A model generated the notes under the pieces. That model searched no databases and was not told the DNA's origin. It worked only from the letters and a program-made list of their open reading frames with translations. Positions 26,093 to 34,129 of a stretch of DNA of 49,116 bases are shown here, piece after piece (position 1 is the first letter of the stretch; each line of letters starts with the position of its first letter). Origin of the DNA: Hydrogenophaga sp. GTDB lineage: Bacteria; Pseudomonadota; Gammaproteobacteria; Burkholderiales; Burkholderiaceae_C. The stretch lies in contig NZ_SDDV01000015.1 in the NCBI RefSeq assembly GCF_014773545.1, forward strand, positions 1 to 49,116. Direction: 5' to 3'. The translations under genes were made by a program, and so were the position numbers.

Positions 26093-26371
26093 ATGCGTGG
26101 CGTTGCCGACTGCGGCGTGTTCGTCGTCACCATGATGTTGTTCCTGCCCGTTTCCGGGCCGGGTATTCTGGTGCTCACCACGTTGACCAGCAAGGGCGGC
26201 GTGCGCGCGGAACTGGGCGCGGCTGCGGGTGTGATTGCGGGTAAGCCGTTGCTGATTGAACGATTGCGCGCCAGCCCATCCGGCAGCGTGAATTTGAACT
26301 GGTTTGCCGGGATCTGTTGGATGGGTTTGGGCGTAAAACTCGCCCTGTTTCGCCGAAATGAGCAAGACCTG
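26093..26371 (+). pseudogene. LysE-family exporter remnant with internal deletion
   Basis: About 93 codons. The first third (GVFVVTMMLFLPVSGPGILV, then TTLTSKGGVRAELGAAAGVI) matches the N-terminus of LysE/RhtB exporters, and the last part (NWFAGICWMGLGVKLALFRR) matches their C-terminus. The central helices, roughly 110 residues, are missing, joined in frame near residue 52. With so few helices it cannot be a normal transporter. The frame has no stop of its own and runs straight into parA. I read it as a deletion remnant; a tiny functional peptide is less likely. Confidence 0.7.
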
Positions 26372-27157
26372 ATGGGAAAAATATTCTGTGTTGCCAATCA
26401 AAAGGGCGGTGTGGGCAAAACCACCACCACCGTCAATCTGGCCGCCGGACTGGCCCAGGTGGGGCAGCGTGTGCTGATGGTGGACTTGGATCCGCAAGGC
26501 AATGCCACCATGGGGTCGGGGGTTGACAAGCGCCAGCTCAAACTCAGCCTTTACGATGTGCTGCTGGAATCGGCCACCATCAGCGCGGCGCGCGTCCAGA
26601 GCGAAAAGCTGATCGAGGCGGGTTGCAGCTACGATATTTTGGGCGCGAACCGCGAGCTCGCCGGTGCCGAGGTGGAGTTGGTGGACGTGGAGCGGCGCGA
26701 GAAGCGGCTCAAGCAGGCCTTGGTCGCGGTGGACAAGGAATACGATTTCGTGCTGATCGACTGCCCGCCCAGTCTCTCTATGCTCACGCTCAACGGCCTG
26801 TGCAGTGCAAACGGCGTCATCGTCCCCATGCAGTGCGAGTACTTTGCGCTCGAAGGCCTGACCGATCTGGTCAACACCATCAAGCAGGTGCACGCCAACC
26901 TGAACCCCGACCTGCAACTCATCGGACTGCTGCGCGTCATGTTTGATTCGCGCATCACCTTGCAGCAGCAGGTCAGCGAGCAGCTCAAGGACCATTTTGG
27001 CGACAAGGTGTTCGACGCCGTCATCCCGCGCAACGTGCGCCTGGCGGAGGCGCCCAGCTACGGCCTGCCCGGCGTGGTGTTCGACCCGTCGGCCAAAGGC
27101 AGTCAGGCTTTCGTCGAGTTTGCGCGCGAAATGGTGGCGCGTGTCGGTAAGCTCTGA
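26372..27157 (+). CDS. parA: Chromosome partitioning ATPase ParA (Soj)
   Basis: A 261-residue ParA ATPase. [20 protein letters not shown] holds the deviant Walker A; MVDLDPQGNATMGSG and LIDCPPSLSMLTLNGL follow. It uses ATP-dependent DNA binding to move ParB-parS complexes and so segregates new origins. ATG 26372 matches family starts; the longer in-frame reading from 26087 only adds the LysE remnant. parB follows after a short hydrolase gene, with parS sites on both sides. Confidence 0.97.
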   Translation: MGKIFCVANQKGGVGKTTTTVNLAAGLAQVGQRVLMVDLDPQGNATMGSGVDKRQLKLSLYDVLLESATISAARVQSEKLIEAGCSYDILGANRELAGAEVELVDVERREKRLKQALVAVDKEYDFVLIDCPPSLSMLTLNGLCSANGVIVPMQCEYFALEGLTDLVNTIKQVHANLNPDLQLIGLLRVMFDSRITLQQQVSEQLKDHFGDKVFDAVIPRNVRLAEAPSYGLPGVVFDPSAKGSQAFVEFAREMVARVGKL

Positions 27158-27162
27158 GGCCT

Positions 27163-27178
27163 TGTTCCACGTGAAACC
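27163..27178. promoter_or_regulatory. parS-like site overlapping the hydrolase start
   Basis: TGTTCCACGTGAAACC keeps the CACGTG core and AAAC arm, with two differences from consensus parS. It lies just after the parA stop and contains the likely GTG start (27171) of the next gene, so ParB binding could affect initiation of that gene. Confidence 0.75.
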
Positions 27179-27776
27179 AGAAAACGTATTGATCCTGCCC
27201 GGCTGGCACGGTAGCGGCCCAAGGCACTGGCAAAGCCGCTGGGAGGCCGCACACGGCTACCGCCGGGTGGAACAGCACGACTGGTTGCATCCCAAACGCG
27301 GCGATTGGGTCGCGCGGCTGGAAGAAGTCGTGCTGAGCTGCGATGGCCCGGTGTGGCTGGTGGCGCACAGCCTGGGCTGCATTCTCACGGCGGCCTGGGC
27401 GCAGGTTTCGCGCCACCAGCAGCGCGTCCAGGGCGCGCTGCTGGTGGCGCCCGGCGACGCCGAGCGCGAGGCTTTGCGCAGCGTGCTGCCCAGTTGGTCA
27501 CCCGTCACGCGTGTGCGCCTGCCATTTCCCAGCATCCTGATCGCCAGCCGCAACGACCCGTACTGCCCTTTCGAGCGCGCGCAGGGTTTTGCCAAGGACT
27601 GGGGTTCGCAGCTGCTCGACATGGGTCTGGCCGGCCACATCAACGCAGAAACGGGGCTGGGTGACTGGCCACAGGGACACGCTTGCCTGCTGGCGCTGCT
27701 GGATCGGCAGAACCCGGCTGGCAGGGTCGATTGGGTTTGCCCTGGCGCAGCCAGTGTGAGCATTCATACGAAATAA
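27171..27776 (+). CDS. RBBP9/YdeN-family alpha/beta hydrolase
   Basis: A 201-residue serine hydrolase-like protein, starting KPENVLILPGWHGSGPRHWQ. The nucleophile is in VAHSLGCI near residue 63, the acid is probably Asp in ASRNDPYCP near 127, and the His is in GLAGHINAETGLGDW near 153. Family members are small esterases of unclear substrate. It sits between parA and parB, a placement known in Burkholderiales. The start is GTG 27171, inside a parS-like site; TTG 27162 is the only close alternative. Confidence 0.83.
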   Translation: MKPENVLILPGWHGSGPRHWQSRWEAAHGYRRVEQHDWLHPKRGDWVARLEEVVLSCDGPVWLVAHSLGCILTAAWAQVSRHQQRVQGALLVAPGDAEREALRSVLPSWSPVTRVRLPFPSILIASRNDPYCPFERAQGFAKDWGSQLLDMGLAGHINAETGLGDWPQGHACLLALLDRQNPAGRVDWVCPGAASVSIHTK

Positions 27777-27784
27777 GGCCGTCC

Positions 27785-28792
27785 ATGCTGAGCAAAAAAC
27801 CCAAAGGTCTGGGCCGCGGGCTGGAAGCCTTGCTGGGCCCCGGCGTGGCGCAAGCCGTCTCGCCCGAGGCGCTGGAAAACGAGCGCCTGCAAACGCCAAC
27901 CAGCCTGGCGCTGGCTGCGCTGGTGCCTGGGCAATACCAGCCGCGCACGCGCATGGACGAGGGCGCACTCTACGAATTGGCCGAGAGCATCAAGGCCCAG
28001 GGCATCATGCAGCCGATTCTCGTTCGTCGTCTGAGCGACGGCCAGACGCGGCTGCGCCGCGCGCAAGACGCTACACAGGGGCCGCAGCCCGTGTTGGAGG
28101 CTGCGCCGCCGGACGATCCGAAGCAACCCTTGTATGAAATCATTGCCGGCGAACGGCGCTTTCGCGCCGCCCGGCTGGCTGGCCTGGACCGGATTCCGGT
28201 GCTGGTGCGCGACGTGCCCGACGAGGCTGCCGCCGCCATGTCGCTGATCGAAAACATTCAGCGCGAAGACCTCAATCCGCTGGAAGAAGCACAGGGATTG
28301 CAGCGGCTGGTGCAGGAATTCGGTCTCACGCACGAGCAGGCGGCGCAGGCCGTGGGCCGCTCGCGCAGCGCCACCAGCAACCTGCTGCGCCTGCTGCAAC
28401 TGGCCGAACCGGTGCAGACCATGTTGCTGGCAGGAGATCTCGACATGGGGCACGCGCGCGCCTTGCTGGCGCTGGACAAGGCGAGCCAGATCACGGCCGG
28501 CAACCAGATCGCGGCCAAAGCCATGTCGGTGCGTGAAGCCGAAGTGCTGGTGAAAAAGATCGGCGCCGCCAGCGCCCCGATGCCGCAGAAGTTGCAACAA
28601 GAGAAGTCGCGCGACGTCTGCCGGGTCGAAGAGGCGCTGTCCGACGTGCTCGCTGCCGTGGTTGAGGTGCGGGTGAAAAAGCGCGTCCGACGCCACGGTC
28701 GCATCGAGGAACTGGGCGAAATCGCGATTCAGTTCGGCTCGCTCGAAGAGCTCAATGGTCTGATCGAGCGGCTTGGCGGCCAGGTCGATTGA
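27785..28792 (+). CDS. parB: Chromosome partitioning protein ParB (Spo0J)
   Basis: A 335-residue ParB CTPase clamp. The N-terminal KKPKGLGRGLEALLG, the CTP/parS motif GERRFRAARLAG, ENIQREDLNPLEEAQGLQRL and the helix-turn-helix THEQAAQAVGRSRSATSNLL are clear; a C-terminal dimer domain ends the protein. Between QPILVRRL and YEIIAGERR lies a Pro/Gln-rich insert of about 36 residues, where many relatives have fewer than ten. ATG 27785 is 8 bp after the hydrolase stop. It binds the three parS-like sites nearby and loads SMC in other species. Confidence 0.96.
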   Translation: MLSKKPKGLGRGLEALLGPGVAQAVSPEALENERLQTPTSLALAALVPGQYQPRTRMDEGALYELAESIKAQGIMQPILVRRLSDGQTRLRRAQDATQGPQPVLEAAPPDDPKQPLYEIIAGERRFRAARLAGLDRIPVLVRDVPDEAAAAMSLIENIQREDLNPLEEAQGLQRLVQEFGLTHEQAAQAVGRSRSATSNLLRLLQLAEPVQTMLLAGDLDMGHARALLALDKASQITAGNQIAAKAMSVREAEVLVKKIGAASAPMPQKLQQEKSRDVCRVEEALSDVLAAVVEVRVKKRVRRHGRIEELGEIAIQFGSLEELNGLIERLGGQVD

Positions 28793-28923
28793 AAGCGGTG
28801 ACAGTCTGCCGCATTGCCCCATGAGCGCACGCCCTGCCCGCTGCCGCTGTGCTGCGCCAGGAATTTGCGCTGGAGCCGATCTTGAACAGGGGTTCGGGTG
28901 GAAAAGGCTTGTCCGGCGCGCCG

Positions 28924-30348
28924 CTAAAAATGGAAAATCTTGCCCGGGTTCAGGATGTTGTTCGGATCGAGCGCGTGCTTGATGGCGCGCATCATCTGAA
29001 TCGCTCCGGCCCCGGCTTCGCTCAGCAGAAAGTCCATTTTATGCAGGCCCACGCCGTGTTCGCCGCTGCAGGTGCCACCCAGGCGCAGCGCGCGCGCCAC
29101 CAACTGCTGGTTCAGTTTTTCAGCCAGTTGGCGTTGTTCGGCGCTGGACGGATCGATCAGGTAGCCGAAGTGGAAATTGCCGTCGCCGACGTGTCCGACC
29201 AGGAAATAGGGCAGGCCGCTGGCCTGGGCTTCGGCCAGTGAATCGAGCAGGCAGTCGGCCAGGCGGCTGATCGGCACACAGGTGTCGGTGGTGATGGCAC
29301 GGCAACCCGGCTGGCTCTGGATGGCGGCAAAGTACGCGTTGTGCCGCGCCGTCCACAGGCGGCTGCGCGCTTCGGGCGTGCTGGCCCATTCGAACGCCTG
29401 TCCACCCCATTCGTTGGCAATTTCCTGCGCACTGGCGGTCTGCTCTTGCACGCCGGCCGGCGTGCCGTGAAATTCCATCAGCAGCAGCGGCTCTTCGCGC
29501 AGCGTGAGCTTGCTGTGCGCGTTGACCGCGCGCACGCTGCCAGCGTCGAGCAGTTCGCAGCGCGCAATGGGAATGCCGAGCTGGATCAACTGGATCACGC
29601 TGCGTACCGCGGCTTCGATGCTGGGAAACGAGCAGATCGCGGCCGCCACCGACTCGGGCAGCGGGTACAGGCGCAGCGTGATTTCGGTGAAGATACCCAG
29701 CGTGCCCTCACTGCCGACCAGCAAGCGCGTCAGATCGTAACCGGCGCTGGACTTTTTTGCCCGCGTGCCGGTGCGAATCACCTCGCCACTGGCGCTGACC
29801 ACTTGCAGCGCCAGCACGTTGTCGCGCATGGTGCCGTAGCGCACGGCGTTGGTGCCCGAGGCGCGGGTGGCGGCCATGCCGCCGATGGAGGCGTCGGCTC
29901 CGGGGTCGATCGGGAAAAACAGCCCCTCGCTCTTGAGCGCCTCATTCAGCGCCTTGCGCGTCACGCCGGGTTGTACCGTGGCGCTCAGGTCTTCGGCGTT
30001 GATGGCCAGCACCTGGTTCATGCGGCCCAGGTCGATGCTGATGCCGCCTTGCACCGCCAACACATGACCCTCGAGCGAGGAGCCGGCACCAAAAGGAATC
30101 ACCGGCACCCGGTGCCGGGCCGCCAGCGTTACCGCGTCGGCCACGTCTTGCGTGCTCTGGGCAAACAGCACCGCGTCGGGCGGCGTCAGGTCGAACGCCG
30201 ATTCGTCGCGCCCGTGCTGCTCGCGCACTGCACGGGCGGTGCTGAATGGGGCGCCGAAACGGTTTTCCAGCGCCGTGCGCAGCACCAGCGGCAGCGGGCG
30301 CGGCGCGGTGCCGGGGCGCTGCACGCCAGGGTGGACGCAGGTATTCAT
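28924..30348 (-). CDS. FAD-linked oxidase, GlcD / D-lactate dehydrogenase type
   Basis: A 474-residue flavoprotein. The PCMH FAD domain has VPVIPFGAGSSLEGHVLAVQ, GADASIGGMAATRASGTNAV and KKSSAGYDLTRLLVGSEGTL; the C-terminal domain has FLVGHVGDGNFHFGYLID, GGTCSGEHGVGLHKMDFL and the end LDPNNILNPGKIFHF. The layout fits glycolate oxidase GlcD and the cytochrome-linked D-lactate dehydrogenases. It stands alone without glcE/glcF, which favours the single-subunit D-2-hydroxyacid/D-lactate type, but the separate glcE at 8830 leaves GlcD open. Confidence 0.85.
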   Translation of the reverse strand: MNTCVHPGVQRPGTAPRPLPLVLRTALENRFGAPFSTARAVREQHGRDESAFDLTPPDAVLFAQSTQDVADAVTLAARHRVPVIPFGAGSSLEGHVLAVQGGISIDLGRMNQVLAINAEDLSATVQPGVTRKALNEALKSEGLFFPIDPGADASIGGMAATRASGTNAVRYGTMRDNVLALQVVSASGEVIRTGTRAKKSSAGYDLTRLLVGSEGTLGIFTEITLRLYPLPESVAAAICSFPSIEAAVRSVIQLIQLGIPIARCELLDAGSVRAVNAHSKLTLREEPLLLMEFHGTPAGVQEQTASAQEIANEWGGQAFEWASTPEARSRLWTARHNAYFAAIQSQPGCRAITTDTCVPISRLADCLLDSLAEAQASGLPYFLVGHVGDGNFHFGYLIDPSSAEQRQLAEKLNQQLVARALRLGGTCSGEHGVGLHKMDFLLSEAGAGAIQMMRAIKHALDPNNILNPGKIFHF

Positions 30349-30446
30349 GGCGGTCTCCAGGTGCGCCGGCGCGCGCTCGCCGGAGGGGTGTAGGCGCAGT
30401 GTAGTTCAGCGCCGCTTGCGCCGCCAGGGCCGCAACGAGGCTCAGC

Positions 30447-33119
30447 TCAAGGCTGTTGCAGCTCGAGCGTGATGCGCCGTGTTTCAAATCCGCCCGGGTC
30501 GTCGGGGTCGGGCGCTTCTTGAAAACCCAGCTCGCGCGCCAGTGCCCGCATGGCGGTATTGGCGCACAACACGGTGCCGACCAGCCGCCGGGTGCCGTTG
30601 GCGCGCAGGTGATCGATCATTTTCTGCAGCAAGCGCCGACCCAGTCCGGCGCCCTTGAGGTCGGAGCGCACGCTGATGCCAAACTCGGCCACCTGCCGGT
30701 CCGGGTCGGCGCTGGCGCTCACCGTGCCCAGGGTTTCTTCGCCGCCGTCGGCCGTGCAGCGGGTGGCGATGAAGGTCATTTCGCGCGCGTAGTCGATCTG
30801 CGTGAGGCGCGCGAGTTCGCTGGGTTCGATGCTGCGGCGGCTGTGGAAAACGCGCAGGCGGATGTCTTGCGGGGCCAGTTTTTCCAGGAAGCTGCGGTGC
30901 TGCGGCCCGTCTTCCGGACGGATCGGGCGCAGCGTGACCGGCTGTCCCTTCCAGTCCCAGGACTCGACCAGCTCGGTCGGGTAGGGCTGGATGGCGAAGT
31001 TCGCCGCTCCGGCCGGTTTGCGGGCCGACACGCGCACCCGCGCATCGAGCGCCACAGTGCTCTCGTGGTTCACCAGCAGCGGGTTGATGTCGAGCTCGGC
31101 AATCTCGGGCACCTCGGCCAGCAGCTGCGACACGCTCACCAGCACCTGGGCAATGGCATCGATGTCGGCCGCCGGCTCGTCGCGGTAGCCCCGGAGCAAC
31201 TGGGCGATGCGCGTGCGCGCGATCTGCGCCAGCGCCAGCGGGGTGTTGAGCGGCGGCAGCGAGAGCGCGCGGTCGGCCAGCACTTCCACCGCCGTGCCAC
31301 CGGCGCCGAACAGGATGACCGGGCCGAACACCCGGTCCACACTGGCGCCGACGATGAGCTCGTGCGCGTGCTTGAGGCGCACCATGGGCTGCACGGTGAA
31401 GCCCTGCACGTCGGCGTCGGGCCGCAGCTTGCGCACGCGCGCCAGCATGCTGGTGCAGACTTCGCGCAGTTCGCTGGCGCTGCCGATGTTCAGGCGCACG
31501 CCGCCGACGTCGCTCTTGTGGCTGATGGCGTGCGAGAGGATCTTGATCACCACCGGATAGCCCAGGGCGTCGGCGGCGGCTTGCGCTTCGTCGGCGCTGG
31601 CGCCAACCACGCGCGTGGGCACCACCGGCAGGCCGGCGGCGCCGAGCAGGGCCTTGGCCTCGGGCTCGGTCAAGAGTTCACGGCCATCGGCCAGCACCGC
31701 GTCCACGATGGCACGGATGGCGCTCAGGTCGGGCGCGTGTGCGGCGTTGCGCCGGGGCGGCGTCTGCAGCAGCTCTTCCTGGTTCAGGCGGTAACTGCGC
31801 AAGAAGGAAAAGGCGCGCACCGCGTCTTCGGGCGTGTTGAAGTCGGGCACGCCGGCGTCGCGGAAGGTCTGGCGTGCCTGGGCCACTGCGCCGTCACCGA
31901 GCCAGCAGCCGAGCACGCGTTTGGGCGCGGCGGTCACCAGCGGCAACAGGGCCTGGGCAATCTCGGCGCTGGGCACGATGGCGCTGGGCGCGTGGATGAA
32001 GAGCACGGCGCTGCCGGTGTCTTGCGCGAGCGCGTCGAGCGCGGCCACGTAGCGCGGAGCGGGCGCGTCGCCGATGATGTCCACCGGGTTGGCGTGCGAC
32101 CAGTTGGCGGGCAGCACGCCGTTGAGGCGCTGGAGCATGGACGCGTCCAGCTGCGTCAGTGGCACGCCCAGGGCCGAGGCCTCGTCGGCCGCCAGCACGC
32201 CCGCACCGCCGCCGTTGGTGAGCACGGTGAGGCTGCCCGAAGGACCGTCGCGAAAACGCGCCAGGGTTTCGGCGGCGAGGAACAGGTCGGGCAGGGTGAG
32301 CACGCGCAGCATGCCGGCGCGGGCGATGGCCGCGTCGAACACCGCGTCGGAACCGGCCAGCGCGCCGGTGTGCGAGGCGGCAGCGGCCTGGCCCGCACGG
32401 GAGCGCCCGGCCTTGACGACGATCACCGGTTTGTTGCGCGCCGCCGCGCGTGCGGCCGACATGAATTTGCGGCTCTCGTCGATGGACTCGATGTAGAGCA
32501 GGATGGCGCGGGTTTTCGGGTCGCTGCCGAGGAAATCGAGCATGTCGCCGAAGTCCACATCGGCGCGCTCGCCGAGCGAGATGAAGTGCGAAAAACCGAT
32601 ACCGCGCGCGGCGGCCCAATCGAGCATGGCGGTGACCAGCGCCCCCGACTGCGAGACGAAGGCAATCTCGCCCGGCTGCGCGCCTATGTGCGCGAAGCTG
32701 GCGTTCAGGCCCAGGTGCGGCACCAGCATGCCGATGCAGTTGGGGCCGAGAATGCGCAAGGTGTGGCGGCGCGCGCTGGTCAGCATGGCCTTTTTTTCTG
32801 CCGCACCCAGGCCGGCGCTGATGACGATGGCCGCGCGCGTGCCGCGTGCGCCGAGCGCGTCGATCAGATCGACCACGCAGGCGGCCGGGGTGCAGATGAC
32901 GGCCAGATCAGGTGCTTCGGGCAGCGCGTCCACAGTGGCAAAGCAGGGCATGCCGCTTAGGGTGGCGTGCTTGGGATTGACCGGGTAGAGCCGGCCGCGA
33001 AAATCCCCGCTGCGCAGGTTGTGCCAGACGGTCGCACCCACGCTGTGCGGGCGTTCGGAGGCGCCGAACACCGCTACCGAGTTGGGGGCGAACAAGGCGT
33101 CGAGGTGGCGTATGCTCAT
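30447..33119 (-). CDS. ADP-forming acyl-CoA synthetase-like / GNAT acetyltransferase (second copy)
   Basis: An 890-residue Pat-type protein with the same order of domains as 11715-14393: CoA-binding (LDALFAPNSVAVFGASERPH), ligase domains with His250 in ASHTGALAGSD, an ATP-grasp region (VVIKILSHAISHKSDVGGVR) and a C-terminal GNAT domain (SVRSDLKGAGLGRRLLQKMI). Its GC is higher and codon use differs from the first copy, so they are old paralogues or separate arrivals. Probably a protein lysine acetyltransferase. It follows the DUF502 gene by 13 bp, suggesting one transcript. Confidence 0.86.
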   Translation of the reverse strand: MSIRHLDALFAPNSVAVFGASERPHSVGATVWHNLRSGDFRGRLYPVNPKHATLSGMPCFATVDALPEAPDLAVICTPAACVVDLIDALGARGTRAAIVISAGLGAAEKKAMLTSARRHTLRILGPNCIGMLVPHLGLNASFAHIGAQPGEIAFVSQSGALVTAMLDWAAARGIGFSHFISLGERADVDFGDMLDFLGSDPKTRAILLYIESIDESRKFMSAARAAARNKPVIVVKAGRSRAGQAAAASHTGALAGSDAVFDAAIARAGMLRVLTLPDLFLAAETLARFRDGPSGSLTVLTNGGGAGVLAADEASALGVPLTQLDASMLQRLNGVLPANWSHANPVDIIGDAPAPRYVAALDALAQDTGSAVLFIHAPSAIVPSAEIAQALLPLVTAAPKRVLGCWLGDGAVAQARQTFRDAGVPDFNTPEDAVRAFSFLRSYRLNQEELLQTPPRRNAAHAPDLSAIRAIVDAVLADGRELLTEPEAKALLGAAGLPVVPTRVVGASADEAQAAADALGYPVVIKILSHAISHKSDVGGVRLNIGSASELREVCTSMLARVRKLRPDADVQGFTVQPMVRLKHAHELIVGASVDRVFGPVILFGAGGTAVEVLADRALSLPPLNTPLALAQIARTRIAQLLRGYRDEPAADIDAIAQVLVSVSQLLAEVPEIAELDINPLLVNHESTVALDARVRVSARKPAGAANFAIQPYPTELVESWDWKGQPVTLRPIRPEDGPQHRSFLEKLAPQDIRLRVFHSRRSIEPSELARLTQIDYAREMTFIATRCTADGGEETLGTVSASADPDRQVAEFGISVRSDLKGAGLGRRLLQKMIDHLRANGTRRLVGTVLCANTAMRALARELGFQEAPDPDDPGGFETRRITLELQQP

Positions 33120-33132
33120 CTTGCGGCTTCTC

Positions 33133-33741
33133 TCATGATTGGTTTTGTCCGGAGTCTTTGCGCGCCGACGCCATGAAGGCGATCAGGGCCGAGCGCATGG
33201 CGGCCTCGACCGACATGTCGATCGGGGTCGTCCAACCGCGCGGGACGAACACAGTGTAGCCGCCGATCATGTAGCCCATGGGCAGGTAAACCGCGACATG
33301 ATCCGGCAGTTCAGCCAGGCCCTTGGGCAGGCCGCGCATGGACTGGCGCGTGACCAGACCGACGATGGATATCTCATGACCGGGCGGGCGCAGCAGAACC
33401 ACTTGCTGGCGGTCTTTTTCTTGTGGCGCAAAGTAGTCGGCAAAGTTTTTCAGCGACGAGTAGATGCTCTTGACCACCGGTAGGTTGGTAAACGGCAGTT
33501 CGATCCAAGACAGCAGGCGTGCGGCGTAGGGTTGCGAGATCAAAAAGCCCAGCGTGAGAATCAGCGCCGCACCGAGCGCAATGCCGGCACCGGGCAGGTA
33601 AAGGTCGCCAATGAGGGGCCGCACCAACCACAGGACGGTGTCTTCGGTCCAGGTCACAAAGAGGTACAGCAGGTAGATTGTCAGTACCAGCGGCAAAAAA
33701 GTCACCAGACCGCGGAAAAAATAGAGCGAGAGGCGTTTCAT
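33133..33741 (-). CDS. DUF502 family membrane protein
   Basis: A 202-residue protein, MKRLSLYFFRGLVTFLPLVL. Two transmembrane helices lie near 8-30 and 50-75; the DUF502 core follows (LPVVKSIYSSLKNFADYF, then GLVTRQSMRGLPKG and YLPMGYMIGGYTVFVPRGWT). Function unknown; members are found in the inner membrane. ATG 33741 is the family start; the frame continues upstream through a repeat element, which would add a false N-terminus. First gene of the operon with the acetyltransferase. Confidence 0.88.
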   Translation of the reverse strand: MKRLSLYFFRGLVTFLPLVLTIYLLYLFVTWTEDTVLWLVRPLIGDLYLPGAGIALGAALILTLGFLISQPYAARLLSWIELPFTNLPVVKSIYSSLKNFADYFAPQEKDRQQVVLLRPPGHEISIVGLVTRQSMRGLPKGLAELPDHVAVYLPMGYMIGGYTVFVPRGWTTPIDMSVEAAMRSALIAFMASARKDSGQNQS

Positions 33742-34129
33742 GGCGTATCGGTCAGGTGGCAGGGGAGAGGGGGCACGGGTTGAAGGGCAGCATAGCAGCC
33801 CAAGCTGGCGCGCTGCGCTGGGTGCGGCGCAGCGCGTGTTCAGAAACCCGCCAGGGCATTGGGGCGCTAACGGGCATGACTTTAAAAGGCGCCCCAAAAA
33901 ATGAAAGTCCTGCCCGTTCTCCCTCACCCCCAACCCCTCTCCCGCACGCGGGAGAGGGGAGCGAAGTGAGTCGCGGCCCGACTTTCACGTTAAATATGAA
34001 AGACAGGCGTGCCTGACTCGCGCGCAAGCAAAAGATAACGAAGACTTGCATAATGCAGAAAAAGTATTACAATTGAGCTTTAGTTATGAGTAAATTTTTG
34101 CGATTTGATTACGTTTAAGGTCTTCCCTT
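33742..34129. other. Divergent intergenic region with a repeat copy
   Basis: A 388-bp gap between the DUF502 gene (minus) and the kinase-like gene (plus). It contains copy 1 of the 126-bp repeat and, from 33994 on, a clearly AT-rich stretch likely to hold the promoter of the plus-strand gene. No gene is seen. Confidence 0.5.
33868..33993 (+). repeat. 126-bp two-hairpin repeat, copy 1
   Basis: Starts TAACGGGCATGACTTT and ends CACGTTAA. It shares its full 126-bp length with copies at 42127-42252 and 46947-47072, with about 4-7 mismatches. The first hairpin is formed by AACGGGCATGACTTT and AAAGTCCTGCCCGTT, the second by CCCCTCTCCCGC and GCGGGAGAGGGG. The ends form a short inverted repeat, TAACG/CGTTA. 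Confidence 0.9.

Noticed and set aside
30456..32960. Long open frame on the plus strand (834 codons)
   Set aside because: Antisense to the second acyl-CoA synthetase/GNAT gene, with low-complexity Gly/Arg/His composition and no motif.
33742..33933. N-terminal extension of the DUF502 protein starting MGVRENGQDF
   Set aside because: These residues are the translation of the 126-bp repeat; similar peptides appear at the other two copies, and DUF502 homologues start at MKRLSLYF.
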